Source: Mesostigma viride
Lineage: Eukaryota > Streptophyta > Mesostigmatophyceae > Mesostigmatales > Mesostigmataceae
Length of the DNA stretch: 64,000 nucleotides
Direction: 5' to 3'
Assembly (NCBI GenBank): GCA_009746045.1
Contig: RPFO01000027.1
Span: 2,392,202 to 2,456,201, forward strand
Part shown: piece by piece, positions 30,060-43,300 of the stretch
Numbering within the stretch: position 1 is the first letter of the stretch
How the letters are laid out: each line of letters begins with the position of its first letter
Position numbers and translations under genes: made by a program
Notes under the pieces: generated by a model
What the model saw: the letters and a program-made list of their open reading frames with translations, nothing else
The model's database searches: none
Told to the model about the DNA's origin: nothing

Positions 30060-31250
30060 CCCCCCGGTCACTAGCCTTTGTCGAAAATGCGTAGAAAACA
30101 AATTCCTTGCGCACGTCACCGGTCTTGTGCATAGTGGGCGCCGCCCGGATGACATAGCTCGCGTCCGTGACATCTGTACCCACATACGCGTCCATTCGTC
30201 GATCTCGTGAGGGTTCATAGTCGCGCGCAGCTTAGGCACTGGTTTAAAGTCAGGCATGGGCGGCGCCTTAAACGCGTCGGCCCGCGGTCCGCCCACTGCG
30301 CGATACGGCGGAACATTAAAGATCGACAACGAGTCATCTGCCGATGCAGGCGCTGCCCTAGTCGCGCTGCGTTGTAGCCAGACAGACGAGGGATGCGCGT
30401 AGCCAGGATCATTGGGTGCCATGCGACTCAAGTTGAGGTTATTGCCATGCGAGACGCTCGGCCGCGCAGGTCCGGCTGCTGGGACATTACGCGCCGGATG
30501 GGACGACGCGGGCCCACCCTCATCGTATACCGGCGGTGGGACCCTAGCCTCGTCCTGGGTCCACAAGGATGTCGCATTGGACTGCAGGTCACCGCCAAAG
30601 AAACTCGTCGACCGCTCGCCCACGGATGTTGTAATCGTTGGGCACGTTGCGCGTGATAATAGGTCGCGTTCTGACTAAGCGGACCAAACATCTGCGACCC
30701 GGTCGGCTGGCTTAGCGGCTGCTGCTGCTGCTGCAACGGCGGAAGCTGCGGCGGCTGCTGCCACTGTTGCTGCTGCGGCGGTGGCTGCTGCTGCTGTACT
30801 GGCTGCTGCTGCCACTGCTGCGGCAACGGCTGTTGCTGTTCCGAATGCTGCTGTGGGGACAGCACGGGGTGCTGCTGCGGCTGCACTGGCGGGTGTTGCT
30901 GCGGCTGCACTGACTGCATGGTGCTGGGCTGCACTCGTGGGATTCGATCTGGGCCGGGCCTCATTCTCCCCAACCCGTTCCATCAGCTGGTTATACTCAG
31001 CCTGCATTCGCTGCGGCTGGTATTCCTCCCTATTATCCATCCTATCCTCTTCTCATGGCCTTCGCGGCTCACGGGAGGTACTAGCCAGCTCACCTGGGTG
31101 ACCTACAGGACTGCCTTGCTGGTAGGACGAGCCCTGTTGTGATACCTCCTGTACCTGGTACTCTGGGCTGCCCTGCCTATCCAAGTCTGCACCTCCATCC
31201 TCGGAATGACTCCTAGCCGTGCCGCGTACCTTCTTTTTACCCCGCGGCAT
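30060..31250 (-). pseudogene. Gln-rich retrotransposon gag, frameshifted
   Basis: It begins MPRGKKKVRGTARSHSEDGG near 31250 and moves through MDNREEYQPQRMQAEYNQLM. It then runs through a CAG/CTG-rich stretch (30715-30920) encoding poly-Gln in one frame and poly-Ala in another. It shifts again to a frame with PPMPDFKPVPKLRATMNPHE, which resembles the PKLSDIPKFKP block of the plus-strand gag. At least two frameshifts. Probably another Ty3-like gag relic. Confidence 0.5.
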
Positions 31251-31271
31251 GTTTACCAGTACCACATCCAC

Positions 31272-32343
31272 AAGAGAAGGAAGGATTCAAGGAGAGAGGA
31301 AGGAGGAAAATGCCATGCACATGCCCACAAGCAACCAACCAAGCGACTGCCCTACGTTATTCGGCTAATGTAGCTATTATATAGTAAGCTATAATTAGTA
31401 CTCTACTCCTCTAGAAACTTGGTGGCTGCCTAGGTGGGGTGATGACAGTTGTCACGTCCGTGATCATTTACGTCCGTGCACTCAAGAAGTTACGCGGTTG
31501 CCGTAATCGGAATCGTTACCGACGTTTGGTTGGTTCCGATTCAGTAGGCCGCAGGCTTTGTTCCTTGGGCCGGTGTGGAGCGCCGCGCCGGAAAGGCCTG
31601 AATTTCTAGAGTGACAGTCTTAGGTGACCTGACTTAGGTTCAGGCGCAAGACTTTGGGGCGCAAAGCCTTGGTGGCTTGCGCAATATTCCGGTGCGTGAC
31701 ATTTGGCAGTTATGAATCTTTTGTATTGTCCAGACGGAATGATGTTCAGTCCATCTGACAAAGCTAGATACGCAGATCGTAGTGTGCGGTGTGCTGGCTC
31801 GCACGTGGTTGTCGAACAGACTTGCTCTGCATTTTGCTGGCAGTCTAACTGCACGTCAGGCGGCTTGCTGGCAAATGCGACAGCGCATGGATGCCGGGAT
31901 TTTTGGAGGTATTTAGGAGCAGCGCAGCGGCCATGGTGGTCGTTGTTCGCTCGTTTCTCTCCCTCACAACTAGTTTGTTGTCTTCATGGGGTTAAACTTC
32001 TGGAACAGCCCGGAGCAGCCCCCGTGAGTGGTTGCATGTTGTTGCCATGACGATGGTTGATAAGATTGACAATGGTTTGATCCGGTTGGGATGTTGTTGG
32101 CATTGTGGACGAGAAACGTTCTGCTGACCCGGGAACAGTCCCGGGAAAGGGCCGGTTCGTCGTTGGCCAGTGTGCCAGTAACTGGGACATGAGCGCAGAG
32201 TCACACAGTTGATATAGATTATGACGTAAGTAAACACTGTTGCGCCACAGTGGCGTCATGGTCGGTCTGTGGTGATTTCGATAATATAGTGGATCACACA
32301 CAAGAGTACTCTATTGCTATGGATATGCCTTCCAAGTGATAGG
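31272..32343. other. unassigned, no gene recognised
   Basis: Lies between the gag relic and the hybrid-binding domain ORF. An 82-codon minus frame (31606-31854) is present but resembles nothing I know. Could be LTR or leader sequence. Confidence 0.3.
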
Positions 32344-32763
32344 CTAGGATATAATGGCACGCAAACGCGACACAGTGAGTTGGCTGAACGTGACTGTGAC
32401 AGCCTGTGTGTCCCCCGTCCTGCTCTCTACTGTTGCACTATTGGGTGCATAGCTACGGCCCCTAGGCATTGGGCGAGTCCTAATCTCCTGAGGTGGTGCC
32501 TCTACGTGCAAGCCTACTGGACGTGTCATGTATTCCTGGATAAACCTATCTGCTTCCCATACTGTCTTGAATCCCTTAAAGATAGCCATATGCCTATCCA
32601 CTATATAGTTCTTGCAGTCTACCCAGCTATAGAAAATACCTACTTTTCCTGTGCCTCCATCATGTGCCACAGCATAGTAAAGTTGCCTAGATACATCACT
32701 ATCCCAACCCCCAAGTGCTTCATTATATCTTATATTATTTCTATTATTAGTATTAGCCATCAC
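32344..32763 (-). CDS. RNase H1-type hybrid-binding domain protein (Cauli_VI/viroplasmin fold)
   Basis: 139 codons. Residues about 28-75 contain YYAVAHDGGTGKVGIFYSW, VDCKNYIVDRHMAIFKGFKT and VWEADRFIQ. This is the signature of the small domain at the N-terminus of eukaryotic RNase H1, also found in caulimovirus protein VI, which binds RNA/DNA hybrids. Tyr, Trp and the FKGFKT loop are conserved. No RNase H catalytic domain follows; the rest is a short basic tail. Neighbours are retrotransposon relics, so it was probably part of a retroelement, but a fragment of a host gene is possible. Confidence 0.65.
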   Translation of the reverse strand: MMANTNNRNNIRYNEALGGWDSDVSRQLYYAVAHDGGTGKVGIFYSWVDCKNYIVDRHMAIFKGFKTVWEADRFIQEYMTRPVGLHVEAPPQEIRTRPMPRGRSYAPNSATVESRTGDTQAVTVTFSQLTVSRLRAIIS

Positions 32764-34139
32764 ACACGTCGTCTATTGCCAGCAGACAGAGATAGAAAAG
32801 AGAAAGGAACCTTTTTACCTCTAGTGTGTGACCTGTCACAGGGGGGGGATGCCAACTGGCTCTAATCTAATCACTAACACAGAAATCAGGAGCTTCGCGC
32901 TCCTAATTCCATACAAGAGGGTAGCCTCCGTGATAACTGCTCGCCTTTTCGCAAGGACGAAGCCACAGAAACCACCCTAACAACGCCCACAGCTTTCGCA
33001 GCCAGGACGCTAGTCACAATACGTCACAGGAAACGACAATTCACAAACAAAACAACAAGGATGGGCGCACATAACCTCACCTCCTACGCGTGCAGGCAAG
33101 AGGGACGGAGCAAGGCGGTTGGCTGCAAGCAACTACCACATACTGCATGACAAAACATACCTTGCCGTTGCTCAGCCGACTTTCCTCCCTGGCTTGTGGC
33201 GCCGATTCCTTGTGTGGTGCAGAGCCGAGCTCCCCGTCGGTGCCCAGTCGACAGGAGATGCTTCTAAGCCCTACACTATGTCCGCCCTTTAAGCTAGACG
33301 ATGCCGCCGTTCACCACAGCCAGTTTCCCAGGCTGGCGGGTCGAACTCGGCTTTCTATCTCGCTAAATATTGGGCCGGACCTGCGCAGGCCCTGCGCTAT
33401 TGAGAATGCACCTTGCGGCTTAAACACAAGGGCTCTTCGCGAGCACCTGTGGAAAACCTCTAGAACTACCTCCGATCCAGTGTTACATCCCGAGCCGGAC
33501 GGTGCGAAAGATCTAATCTAGTATAAGGTGCAGTTTAATAAGCCAGCATAGCCGCGCATCCGCGTACCGCGATAGCAAGCAAAGATCGCAGTAAATTGAC
33601 TAACTGAGCTGCGGTTTATCCTCAGCTAGGCCTTATAGCATGATTAATTAATCTAGCTATATAACACGGCATGTCATGAGGCAAATGACATCCGGATTAG
33701 TGCCCCTTGGTCTGAGAGAGTCGTCAACACTCGTTTCATTAATCATCAAACCAAAGAGAGCGAGTCCATCGTCCTGAGACCAATTTTACCTAGCTGCGCT
33801 ACCAAGCTGGCAAGTTGGTGTGCAGGCGCGCCGACATGCGCCGATCTTCCAGGGACTGCCGTCAGGCCCCAATAGGTTCTGTCTGACGTCTAGGGCCGGC
33901 CCGGCCCCTATAGAAGATCTCGTACTTCTGGCTAGGCCCAAAATAACTGGTCCGCAACACACAAAGTACCAAATAAACACACTAAGTCCCGAACTTAGGA
34001 CAAATTCCCAAATAAGTCCCGAATTGAGTCCTATAGTCCGGCGGACTATGAAAGCGAGCTACCGAAAGTCCCAAACGAATAACAAATGACTTTCGAGTTA
34101 TTTATTGAAGGCATCGTTACGCCCATAGTACAAAGGTCT
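32764..34139. other. unassigned, no gene recognised
   Basis: A 143-codon plus frame (33090-33521) has no recognisable domain and unconvincing composition. The rest is AT-richer sequence. It ends where the family A reverse transcriptase begins. Confidence 0.3.
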
Positions 34140-35255
34140 GGGCCGTAACAGCCGGCTGGTGGAGGAGGTGCGTCGCATTTGCCCTGATGGTTTCCCGCTG
34201 GTCTTCAGTTTCGTCGACTACATCAACGCTTTCGACACGGTCCTCTGGGAGGCTCTTTGGGCCATCCTAGCTCTGGATCATGTGCCACCAGCATTTATGG
34301 CTGCCATTCGGCATTCGCCGGCTGTATGAGGGCTCACAGGCAGTAGTGCGGACTGCGGACTTAGGCACCACCCCACCATTCCCCCTGCACAACGGGGTGT
34401 GGCAAGATTGTGTCCTGTCCCCATATCTGTTCATTATTGTCGTGGATCACGTCATACGCCAGGCATGTGCGCGCTTTACCGCTTCGGGTTCGAGCCCGGC
34501 TTGGACATCCTTAACGATCGCGGCAAGCTGGGCGGCGGTGGCCCTGTTTACCACCTGTCCGACCTGATTTATTACGCAGATGATACCACCCTCATCGAGC
34601 GCCCCGAGCACATTCAGATCTGGCTGGACTGTCTCAGGGCTTGGAGGCGCGGGCAGTGGGGTTGGAGATTAGCGTCAAAACTGAGACGATGGTGATTGGG
34701 CCTACCAGTCGCCCGCCGCTCCCACGGCTGCTAGACGGGAAGTCCTGAGGTACCGTTCCGTGACCGCTTCAAACTGCTGGGGAGCATGCTCCCTGACACC
34801 GCCGACGATGTGGACACCCGCATCGGCCTGGCCTGGGCCAGGCTCCGCTCGCTCAACACCTACATACTGGCACTCGAAGGACCTTCCATGGCGAGGATCG
34901 CAAGCGCATGCTTTTCAAGGTCCTGGTCCTCACGGTGCTCACGTATGGCGCCGAGGCATGGATGCTCACGGACAAGCTAATCACCCGGCTAGACGGCATG
35001 GTGGTGTACAGGATGCTCCGACAGGTCCTGAACGTAGAATTTTTCACGCAAAGGTCATTAGAGTCTTTGTATAAGGGTATGCCTCGCATTTCTGATGAGA
35101 TTAGGCAGCCTATGATAGTATTTGTAGGACGTCTTGCTCGAACCAGTCAGGTAGACACTGCCCGTGGTCTGGCCGGCCCCCAGCGGCTTGGCCAGCCAGG
35201 GCGGATAATCACTGACCTGGCCTGGCCCCAAGGACAAACCCAGACGGGCTGGTAG
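34140..35255 (+). pseudogene. LINE reverse transcriptase, frameshifted (family A)
   Basis: RT blocks appear in successive frames: motif A FSFVDYINAFDTVLW, motif B GVWQDCVLSPYLF, motif C LIYYADDTTLIERPE, then the C-terminal region (VLTYGAEAWMLTDKLITRLD, MVYRMLRQVLNVEFF). Several indels and an internal stop prevent one reading frame. The stop at 35255 is followed by a 3' UTR ending in the family A terminus near 36000. The 5' half, including the endonuclease, is absent. Confidence 0.8.
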
Positions 35256-36000
35256 ACCTGCCATGAACTATACAGATCAGTTGCTGGCCGACCTAGTTGT
35301 CCCAGCCCAGTTTGAACACCGCCTTTCCTCCCTCTCTCTAGCTAGCTTGGACTGCTATGCAGGACAAGAGGAGGTGGCAGACCACTGTCCAGGCCCACAC
35401 GCCAGCCGCTGTGGGCAAGCCACCTCCCCCCAGGAGGAAGGGGCACTTTGCTGAAGTAGAGTAGCCAGGGGTTTTTGTAGATTAGCTTAGAGTTAGGTTA
35501 GGTAGGTTTCGCGGCTTCACCCACCACCACCCACCAGCAAGGGAATACGTGCTACATGATACTACAAGTGATACTACAAGTGACGTGGCCATGTATGCCT
35601 ACGTGATGGGCCCACACCCGCGCTTGCAATAGCCGTAGCAATTTCGAGTCATGCTTTGCCCATGCAGGGAGTTACTCTCTGCTGAGAGGCCATGTGTACA
35701 CCAGCTATAGCCTAGCCACATACCTTACACCCCATATGTCATGCATGCAGGCCTTCCAGGCCCTCTCCTCAAGCCGCTTGTGTGCCTGTGCTTGTTTAGG
35801 AGGCATGAACCATCATGGCGGTGCAGGTGCACCTTGTGCACCCAGAGCAGGTGATAGCTGTACATCCTACACCTGCAGGTTGTCGCCCTGATTGTATTAC
35901 AAACCCACAGATGCCCCTTTCTCAGGGCTATGTGTTACATATGCTCCCCACGGAGCTATGATTTTAATTAATTAATTAATCTCCCAACGGAGTCATGTTA
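35256..36000 (+). mobile_element. family A LINE 3' UTR and tail
   Basis: About 740 bp from the RT stop to the TTAATTAATTAA-type tail. It contains the ACTCTCTGCTGAGA block, the GGTGCACC block and the CGGAGCTATG terminus shared with 1-640 and 11520-11810. The terminal CGGAG-TATG word is repeated after the first tail (35985-36000). Confidence 0.65.
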
Positions 36001-36011
36001 TATAATGTAAT

Positions 36012-36566
36012 TTAATTTTTCAATTTACGTAGCACCTTGGTGACCGCACCGTCGAGTTGCTGCTCCAGCTCCTGCGTCAGCGTCCACTTCTCGGCTCCAT
36101 AGGTCAGGATCCTTAGGATGACGACCTTGAAGAGGTCGTGTTTGACAGTCCGGGGCAGGGCGGGGTTGCTCCACCAGCGGCGGTGCTCGTGGAACTGTGC
36201 CCAGGCCATACCAATGCGGGTTGGCATGTCGTCCTCGCAGTCGAAGAGCCAGCTGCCGAGCAGCTTAAAGCGACCAGATGCGGGGAAGGAAACTGGGGTG
36301 TCATCTAACAGGCGGAGCTCAGGGGGGGGGGCGGCCAGGCCGAGGGCCATGGCTTTCATCTTGGGGCTGATTTTGAGGCCAACAGTCGGCCCGGGCCTCG
36401 AAAGCCAGGCAGTCCAACCAAATTTGGGCAGACTCCAGCGTCTCAATGAGCGTGATGTCGTCGGCATAAATGAGCTCAGCGAGTAAATTCTGCTTGTTAG
36501 TCGGCCCCCCTTCCCCGGGTTCAGTCTGAATCTCGAGGCCAGGGGCACGGCCAGCAATGCAAGCAA
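36012..36566 (-). pseudogene. LINE reverse transcriptase fragment (family B)
   Basis: It aligns with the 13262-14056 copy: HRRWWSNPALPRTVKHDLFK, LTYGAEKWTLTQELEQQLDG, and the YADD box (minus of about 36455-36475) in a shifted frame. It is truncated at both ends and frameshifted near 36400, and it lies head to head with the family A tail. Confidence 0.75.
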
Positions 36567-37338
36567 ATTACAGCATCATAACGAGTATTCTAGTGAGACA
36601 ACTTTTCCTGGCCGGACGCATGGCGGTCCAGCGTCATGTGATCGAGGACTAGAGTAGTCGTCTGAGAGGAAAGGCGCTAAGATCACGAAGGTCGCACGGC
36701 TGTCTGTACGATCAGACCTGCATGGAAGGAGGATTCTATATTTTATATACATGATTGCTACAATTGCCACAAAGTATGCTGAAACCTCGTGCAAGCTAAC
36801 TGTTGCAGTGAAGTATCATAGACGCACACTTCATGTTCAAGCACGGTGGGCCCGGGTGAAGACACAAGCACCGGCCATCCTGACCTTTTCGATTTTGCAC
36901 CGAACAGATGCACAGATCACATGCAGGCATTTTGCCCGGCATTAGGCCTGTACAGCCCAGCCTTCCTTGGTTCCTGATTTCGCATTTGGAAATGGCAAAA
37001 ATTTTGCCCACAGTAAACAAAAACACTTGGTGAAGACGGTTGCGGTCAACATCGTAAAAACTAAACAAACGTCCCCAAGGGCTGTGAGCAGTCTCGGTAA
37101 CAGGCACGAATACAGCTGGCAGTTATTGGACAAAAACTGACCAGTAATGCACAGCCCCTAGGCAGGCACCTGCTTATTATCATTGAAAGGCAGGTTTGTC
37201 ATGCTCGGCCAGAAATCAAGGTGAAAAAAGTTTGTAGACACATCCTGTCTTGTTTCAAGCGGACAAATCTAGACAAGTTTCCGGTGATAAGTACCGGACT
37301 GTACAAGAACCCGGATGCTTGTAACACCACCCCACAGC
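36567..37338. other. intergenic, nothing recognised
   Basis: No coding sequence supported. It ends at the 3' UTR of the protease gene. Confidence 0.3.
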
Positions 37339-37343
37339 TTACA
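37339..37343 (-). terminator. TGTAA poly(A)-like signal of the protease gene
   Basis: TGTAA on the minus strand about 20 nt after the protease stop codon. The motif matches the chlorophyte polyadenylation signal; position only. Confidence 0.35.
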
Positions 37344-37363
37344 CAGCTGGCCCCTTCACGGTC

Positions 37364-40300
37364 TCATGGGATGCTGAACGGGATGGAGAAGGTGAGATAG
37401 GAGACCTTCTCGGGCTGGCTGTGGCCGTAGAGCGCGTACTCATCGTTCGAGGCGTCCACCACGGAGAGCAGCACGTACTGGTTGGTCGACCCATGGCCCT
37501 GCGGCCATCCGCCCTCCACCGCTCGCATGCCCGCCATGGACAGCAGCGTGACCTGCGGGGCTCCGCCCTCGAACACCTCGCGGAAGCTGTAGCGGTACTG
37601 GCTGCCCCCAATCCCTCGCACCCCGCGCACGGTCGCCGGTCCCATGCCTGCCTCAAACCAGACATCCGACGCGACCCGCTGGTGGCCCTGGGGCGTGGCG
37701 TCCCACACGACATACCCCACGCGCTCGCTCTGCCAGGTCAGCGGGTTGAAGGCCAGCCGCTGCACCACCCCCACGTGCACGCCCACTTTGAGCCGACTGC
37801 GGCCATCGGGCGGGTACTGGCCGCTGGCATCCGAGCTAGCCCACGCGGCGACGCCCACGCCCACGTTGGCCATGGTCTGCACCTGCACCAGCGCGACTGG
37901 GCTGGCGTACGCCCACGAGTATGCCACACTGCCGGCCACCCACGAGACCGCCCACACCTCGGGAGCACTGCTGGCGTCCACCGTGCCTGCCTCCAGCTTG
38001 ACGTCACCGGGCAGCATCCACGCGCCGCGCTCCACCACAAGGTAGGAGACGTCACGGATAAGGGGCGGTGGCGGTGGGTCGAACGACTCGGACCCATCGG
38101 CCGCCTTCATGCGCAACTGGCACCCGGTTGGGGTCAGGTTGGAGACCCTCACGACCGTGGCAGTGGAGGGGGAGGGCGTCTCGCTGTGCACGTGTGCGGT
38201 GGTCACGATCACGGGGTCCCTGTACGCCTTGGCAAAGGTTATTGTGACCGGCGAGGTGCCCACGTTGGCCGCGACGCCTGCCTCCATGTTGGGCACGCAG
38301 GACCGGGAGGCCTCGCTGCAGCCCAGGTCGGCACAGGGAGGGGTACCCGCGTGGCACGCCCCGGAGGCGTCGCAGGTCTCCTCCCCGTTGCAGTAGACAC
38401 CGTCGCTGCAGCTTGCGTGGGTGGTGCAGCCGACGGGCACGCAGGCAGTGCCGTTGCAGCGCTGGCCGTTGTAGGAGCACGGGTCCAGGGAGGGGATGCA
38501 GTAGCCCTGGGCGCCGCAGCGGTAGGAGGAGGTGCAGAAGGTGTCGAGGGAGGTGCAGTTGGCGTTGGCGGTGCAGGGCTTGACGCAGGTATCGCTTTCT
38601 TCGAGGCAGGTCAGGCCGGTGGCGCAGGGGCCGGATGCGGCGGCCGTGCAGAGCCCTGCAGCGGAGCACGTCTGCAGCGCCAACGCATGCACACACGACA
38701 TAATCGCAAAAACATGCACCAACACAAACGCACAAAAAGATACACAAACACAAACATACAAAAATACACGCACGCACGCACACACGCACACACACGCGAG
38801 CGCACACACACACGGGGTGGCAAGGCAACAGGTATTGGCAACACAGTGCAAGTTAGGCAGGTAGCAATGCGATTTGTTGTTAGCAACGAGAATCGCCAAC
38901 ATAGTGGTGCCTTGGGGGTCTACGATGGGAACAAGAGCCTTTCCTTGTGGCTCACAAGAAGGGTCACAACTGTCGCGGTTGGGAAGACATGGATCACACA
39001 AAGTCCCCTGCTACTTGCTTGCAGCGCACCGCTGATGCTACAGCACCCAACCTCGGTGACCACCAGGCGCTCGCCGGCAGGATGACAACGTGCCATGCAA
39101 GAACTAGTAAGCAAGGCAGCGTTGCCTACTTTTTCCGACGCATGCAGCCATACTCCGCCCTGTCACACCTGCCCCATGGCATCCATCGGTCACCCTGTTG
39201 GTTTTACCAGGAGATGGGCCGCACAAACACAAACCGGGCACTGGGTGACAACCACACACACACGCTCTGCCGCAACCGTGTGCTGCCATGCACGCCCCCC
39301 GTGTTATGCTTGCCGCACCAAACCATCAGCAACATTGGTGGCCCACGAAGGCATGTGGTGGCACACGAAAGCGGTGGCAAATGTCGGCATTTGTTTACAC
39401 AGATCTAGTACCACAGCGGGTGGTCGGAAGAGGTCCAGAGGGCAAGACCTCCAGAAGGGTGTCTGGGGTGCGGCAGGCCGCCCGCACTCATGGCCATGCT
39501 GAAGGCGTCGCTGGGTTTGCCCAACGAATGGCTGCATCAGGGCACAGTCAGCCGCGAATAAAAGTGACTTGGCCTACCAGCTCTCCCTGGGTACACAGAT
39601 GCCCTGAGGGGACCATGCCCACACATCACCATCCCTCAGCACGGCCTCTCACCTCCACGCCGTTGCAGTAGAGCCCGTCGCTGCACTGTGCCGCGTTTGT
39701 GCACAGCGCTGCGCGGTGTGGTGTGGGGTAGGAGCATGCATGCAGTCATGTGGGCAGGGCGTATAACCACATTGTGGAACAAGAAGAGGGCTGCGTCACA
39801 AGTAAGCATGTAATGTGGAACAAGAAGAGGGCTGCGTCACAAGAAAGCATGTAAACCTAAGGAGATCCACAAGTGACCTCGACAAGAACACGCGCTCTCA
39901 CCCCAAGTCCATCCAGCTTGCGGCCAATCATTAGCCTGGGATGACGCGGAACAATCACTTGTCAAATGCAGGGAATGAGAGCGCTGACTTTTGTTTACTG
40001 CAAACAGTTGACGGCAATCAACTAACACACCCATCCGGCCATCCATGTTGTGCGTGCATACAGGGTCATTAAAAGAATGCACGTGGATATACACATTAGC
40101 AGAAACACATAATTCTGTTACTCGATGTCCTCCAGAAAGGGGGGAACGGGGGAGAGGAACAAAGAAGGTGCAAAGGAAACTGGGATGGCACTTTACCTGT
40201 TTGGGCAAGCACCTCGAACGCTAGGCTGGCATTGACGAGGCCAGACCCTGAGTTGTAATCGAAGCCCGTGGTGTCCATGTCAATGGCCGTTTGCTTGAGA

Positions 40301-43300
40301 ACAGTCTTTACCTGCGACATGTATAGTGAGGCACACAAGTGAGGCAAAAAATGGTCAAAATAAATTGTCAATCACTCACCTCAGGGAATTCTTGACCCCC
40401 CTCAGGTGCACTAAGAAAAGGTGGGGGGAAGAGATGTGAAAGCGGAGCCTTGTGTGACCGTTATTCCACTGCGCCGGGGGGGGGGTGAGTAGTCAAGATT
40501 GCAACGGAAGAAACTGGAACGCTATGGTCCAGACCAAACTTAATGAAATGAGCATACCTAGATAAGTAAAAAAAAAAAAGCTTTATCTTCCAAAAAGTCA
40601 CCAAACTCACTTTCAAGCAACACAAAACCTCAAATTCAAACAAACACCCGATTAATAGAAATACAACTGTGTTAGAATGGTACTGAAAGCAGGTGCTGTG
40701 AAGCATGTTGTCAGATATGCAAAGACGATGCATTTTTTCTCTTACCCTTCTCTGTATGTGTGAAGGGGAGATATTCAAAATTGAAAGAGAACAGAAACTA
40801 GCACTCAAGAATAATTAATGATAAAGACCCATGTTAACCAACCAAACAAGTATATGTGTACATGCCTGCCAGACAACAAGCCACAAATAGTATGTAAAAA
40901 CCATCAGATCTGCGCATAGCCTTAACCACTAGGTGCTTCTCACATAAACATCATGAACCTTGCCTTGCCTGCTTGCACTAAACAAGCCTCCATTGGCCAG
41001 CCCTCCTTCCCTGCATCTCCACCCACCACCATCCATGGTTCCTGTTTCACCTTTTCAAGGCGATACCTAAAAAATTTTCCAGGCCGTTAGAAAATGCCTC
41101 CCGTGCCGCCGCTAGTACTCACCGCGTCCGGCGTGATGGTTGGCCGGTACTGCAGCACAAGCGCCGCAAGGCCTGCCACGTGCGGCGCCGCCGCGCTCGT
41201 CCCAAAGAAGTTCGGGTAGCTATTACCATCACCTGTTTGGTCGCCAAAGAAAGTCGTGTCGCCACCGTCCGGCCCCGTCAGGTCCGGCTTCTGGCGCACG
41301 GTTCCATTTGGGATGAAAGTCCCGTTGCCATCAAAGTATGTAGGCATACCTCCCCGCGAGCTAAAGCCCTCCACCAAGGGGGGGTTGACGCCATTCCAAG
41401 GAGAATCAAAAATCGATGCCGCCGCGACAGACACCGCACCCAGCGCCTGGGACTTGCCAAAGCTGGTGGGGCTGTTGGTGTCAAACGTGTTGAACGTGAT
41501 GTCGCCAAAGACAACGACCCACATGTGGGTGGGCGCGGGGCCTTCGAACAAATAGATCTCCACGTCGTACGTCCCCTGGTCAAGGAACACCACCTCGTAC
41601 GGGTCACCGTACCCGTTGTTGCTGAGCAGGTTGTTCCCCAGGCCCTCATCGGTCACGATGACGTCGTTCACCTGCCGGAAGAGAACGTCCATGTCGGTGA
41701 GCGCACCAGGGCGTGTCCCCGCCGTCGGCCCCTCGCTGTAGAAGAGCTGGTTCCACTGCAGGATGTAGTAGACGCCGCCGGAGCCCACGGTGATGCGCTG
41801 CTTGGTCGCCGTGACGCCCGCGCGCGAATCAAAGTCGTGCAGGATGCCCAGGTTGCTCACGCGGCCGTTGACAACGGTGCTGCGGTTGGTGCCCGAGGAG
41901 CGGAAGGGGGAGTCATAGCCCTGCCGCGCCTGGTTGCCCGCAGATGAGAAGTAGGCCACGCCGCGCGACTTGACCAGGTCGACCGCGCGCGCCAGCATGC
42001 CGTCGAGGAAGAAGGGTTCGTTGCTGGAACACACATGGTGGCACGCAGCAAGAAGCAAATGAGCAGGTGCAAGCAGTCGGTCACAATCACACTCCAGCGG
42101 GCAGGTTGAACAACTGCCAGCAGGCAGGTTAAAAGGCATATGTTTACTCAGAACCGTTAACAAGAAAGGCATGCGGGAGAGAGGCGTTGGCTTCAGGGAT
42201 GCCACCACTCTCCGTGGACCATGGCCATCGAGAGTGCTTCAAGACTGGGATCTGCAAGGACCCTCACCTTTACACACCCTTGTGCATGGTGGCAAGCGCT
42301 CGGTATCCAGGCCCGTGTCAATCAAAACTTGCTTTATCCAGTGCCAGTGCCACCGGCAACCACACATGAGGCCAGGATAGGGGTGCCACAGGACGATCAA
42401 GTTCCAGAACACGATCGCTGGAACTCCCCGCCTGCGGCCCTCACTCCATCACGCATTTGTCCACCAGTACAAGGACACTGGGCTGCCACCTAAACGGCCT
42501 CATTCAGCGTAAAAACCGATTTACCATGTTCTAACTAACCTTCGTTCAGATTGCCTGCCATGTCACCCTACCACTGTGCCACAAACGATTTGCCCATCCC
42601 AATACTCCACAAAACCGTACCAAATACTTTCTAGAAAACTTACTAGTCACTTAATTCCTAGAACGCTTGCAGGATACTCCACAAAAAACTTGCCAGATGC
42701 TTTTTGAAAAGCTTACAAGACACCTCCTAAGAAACTTACAAGTAAACGATGTCGTCCACTATAACCTTGCAGCCCGCTTCCTGTAGGCGCACAATGCCCG
42801 CCGCAAAGTCGACCTGGTTCACGTATGCGGTGTGAAACGCGATGGCGGCCCCAGGGGCAACATCGTGAACGATCTGGGCCATGGCGCGCCCTTCATCGCT
42901 GTTACCGGGAAGGTCCTTGAGGATTTGCACGGTGCTGGGGAGATTGTTGGAATTCTTATCCGCCTGTACGCCTCCCAGTGAGTCAAAGGAGTCCGACAAA
43001 ATGCCAACTTTCACACCAGAACCATTCAGGCCCAATTGCGTACGCACCAGATTCGTACGCATAACCAAATCGCCCTGGGTAACAACGGAACCCTGCTGAG
43101 TCTTAGCTGGATTTGGTCTCCAGGAAACAATGTACCCTGCAGTCTTCTCGGAGAGCAAGGCTATACTGCTGATTGGCATCCAGCAGTGCACGACGCCATT
43201 TGCAATCGAAACGGTATTCACCCCTAGAGAGAGCAGTATCTCCTTCAAGGCAGCCTCATCTGTGTTTTGAGCTAGAGTTCCCAGCAGACGTGCCTCCGTT

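Noticed and set aside
33090-33521. 143-codon plus-strand ORF
   Set aside because: No recognisable domain, no splice or start context, and composition similar to surrounding non-coding sequence.
37421-39085. 554-codon plus-strand ORF
   Set aside because: Antisense of protease exon 5. The minus frame has conserved Cys repeats and a matching splice acceptor; the plus frame has no domain.
41180-41947. 255-codon plus-strand ORF
   Set aside because: Antisense shadow of protease exon 2, whose minus frame carries GTSAAAPHVAG.
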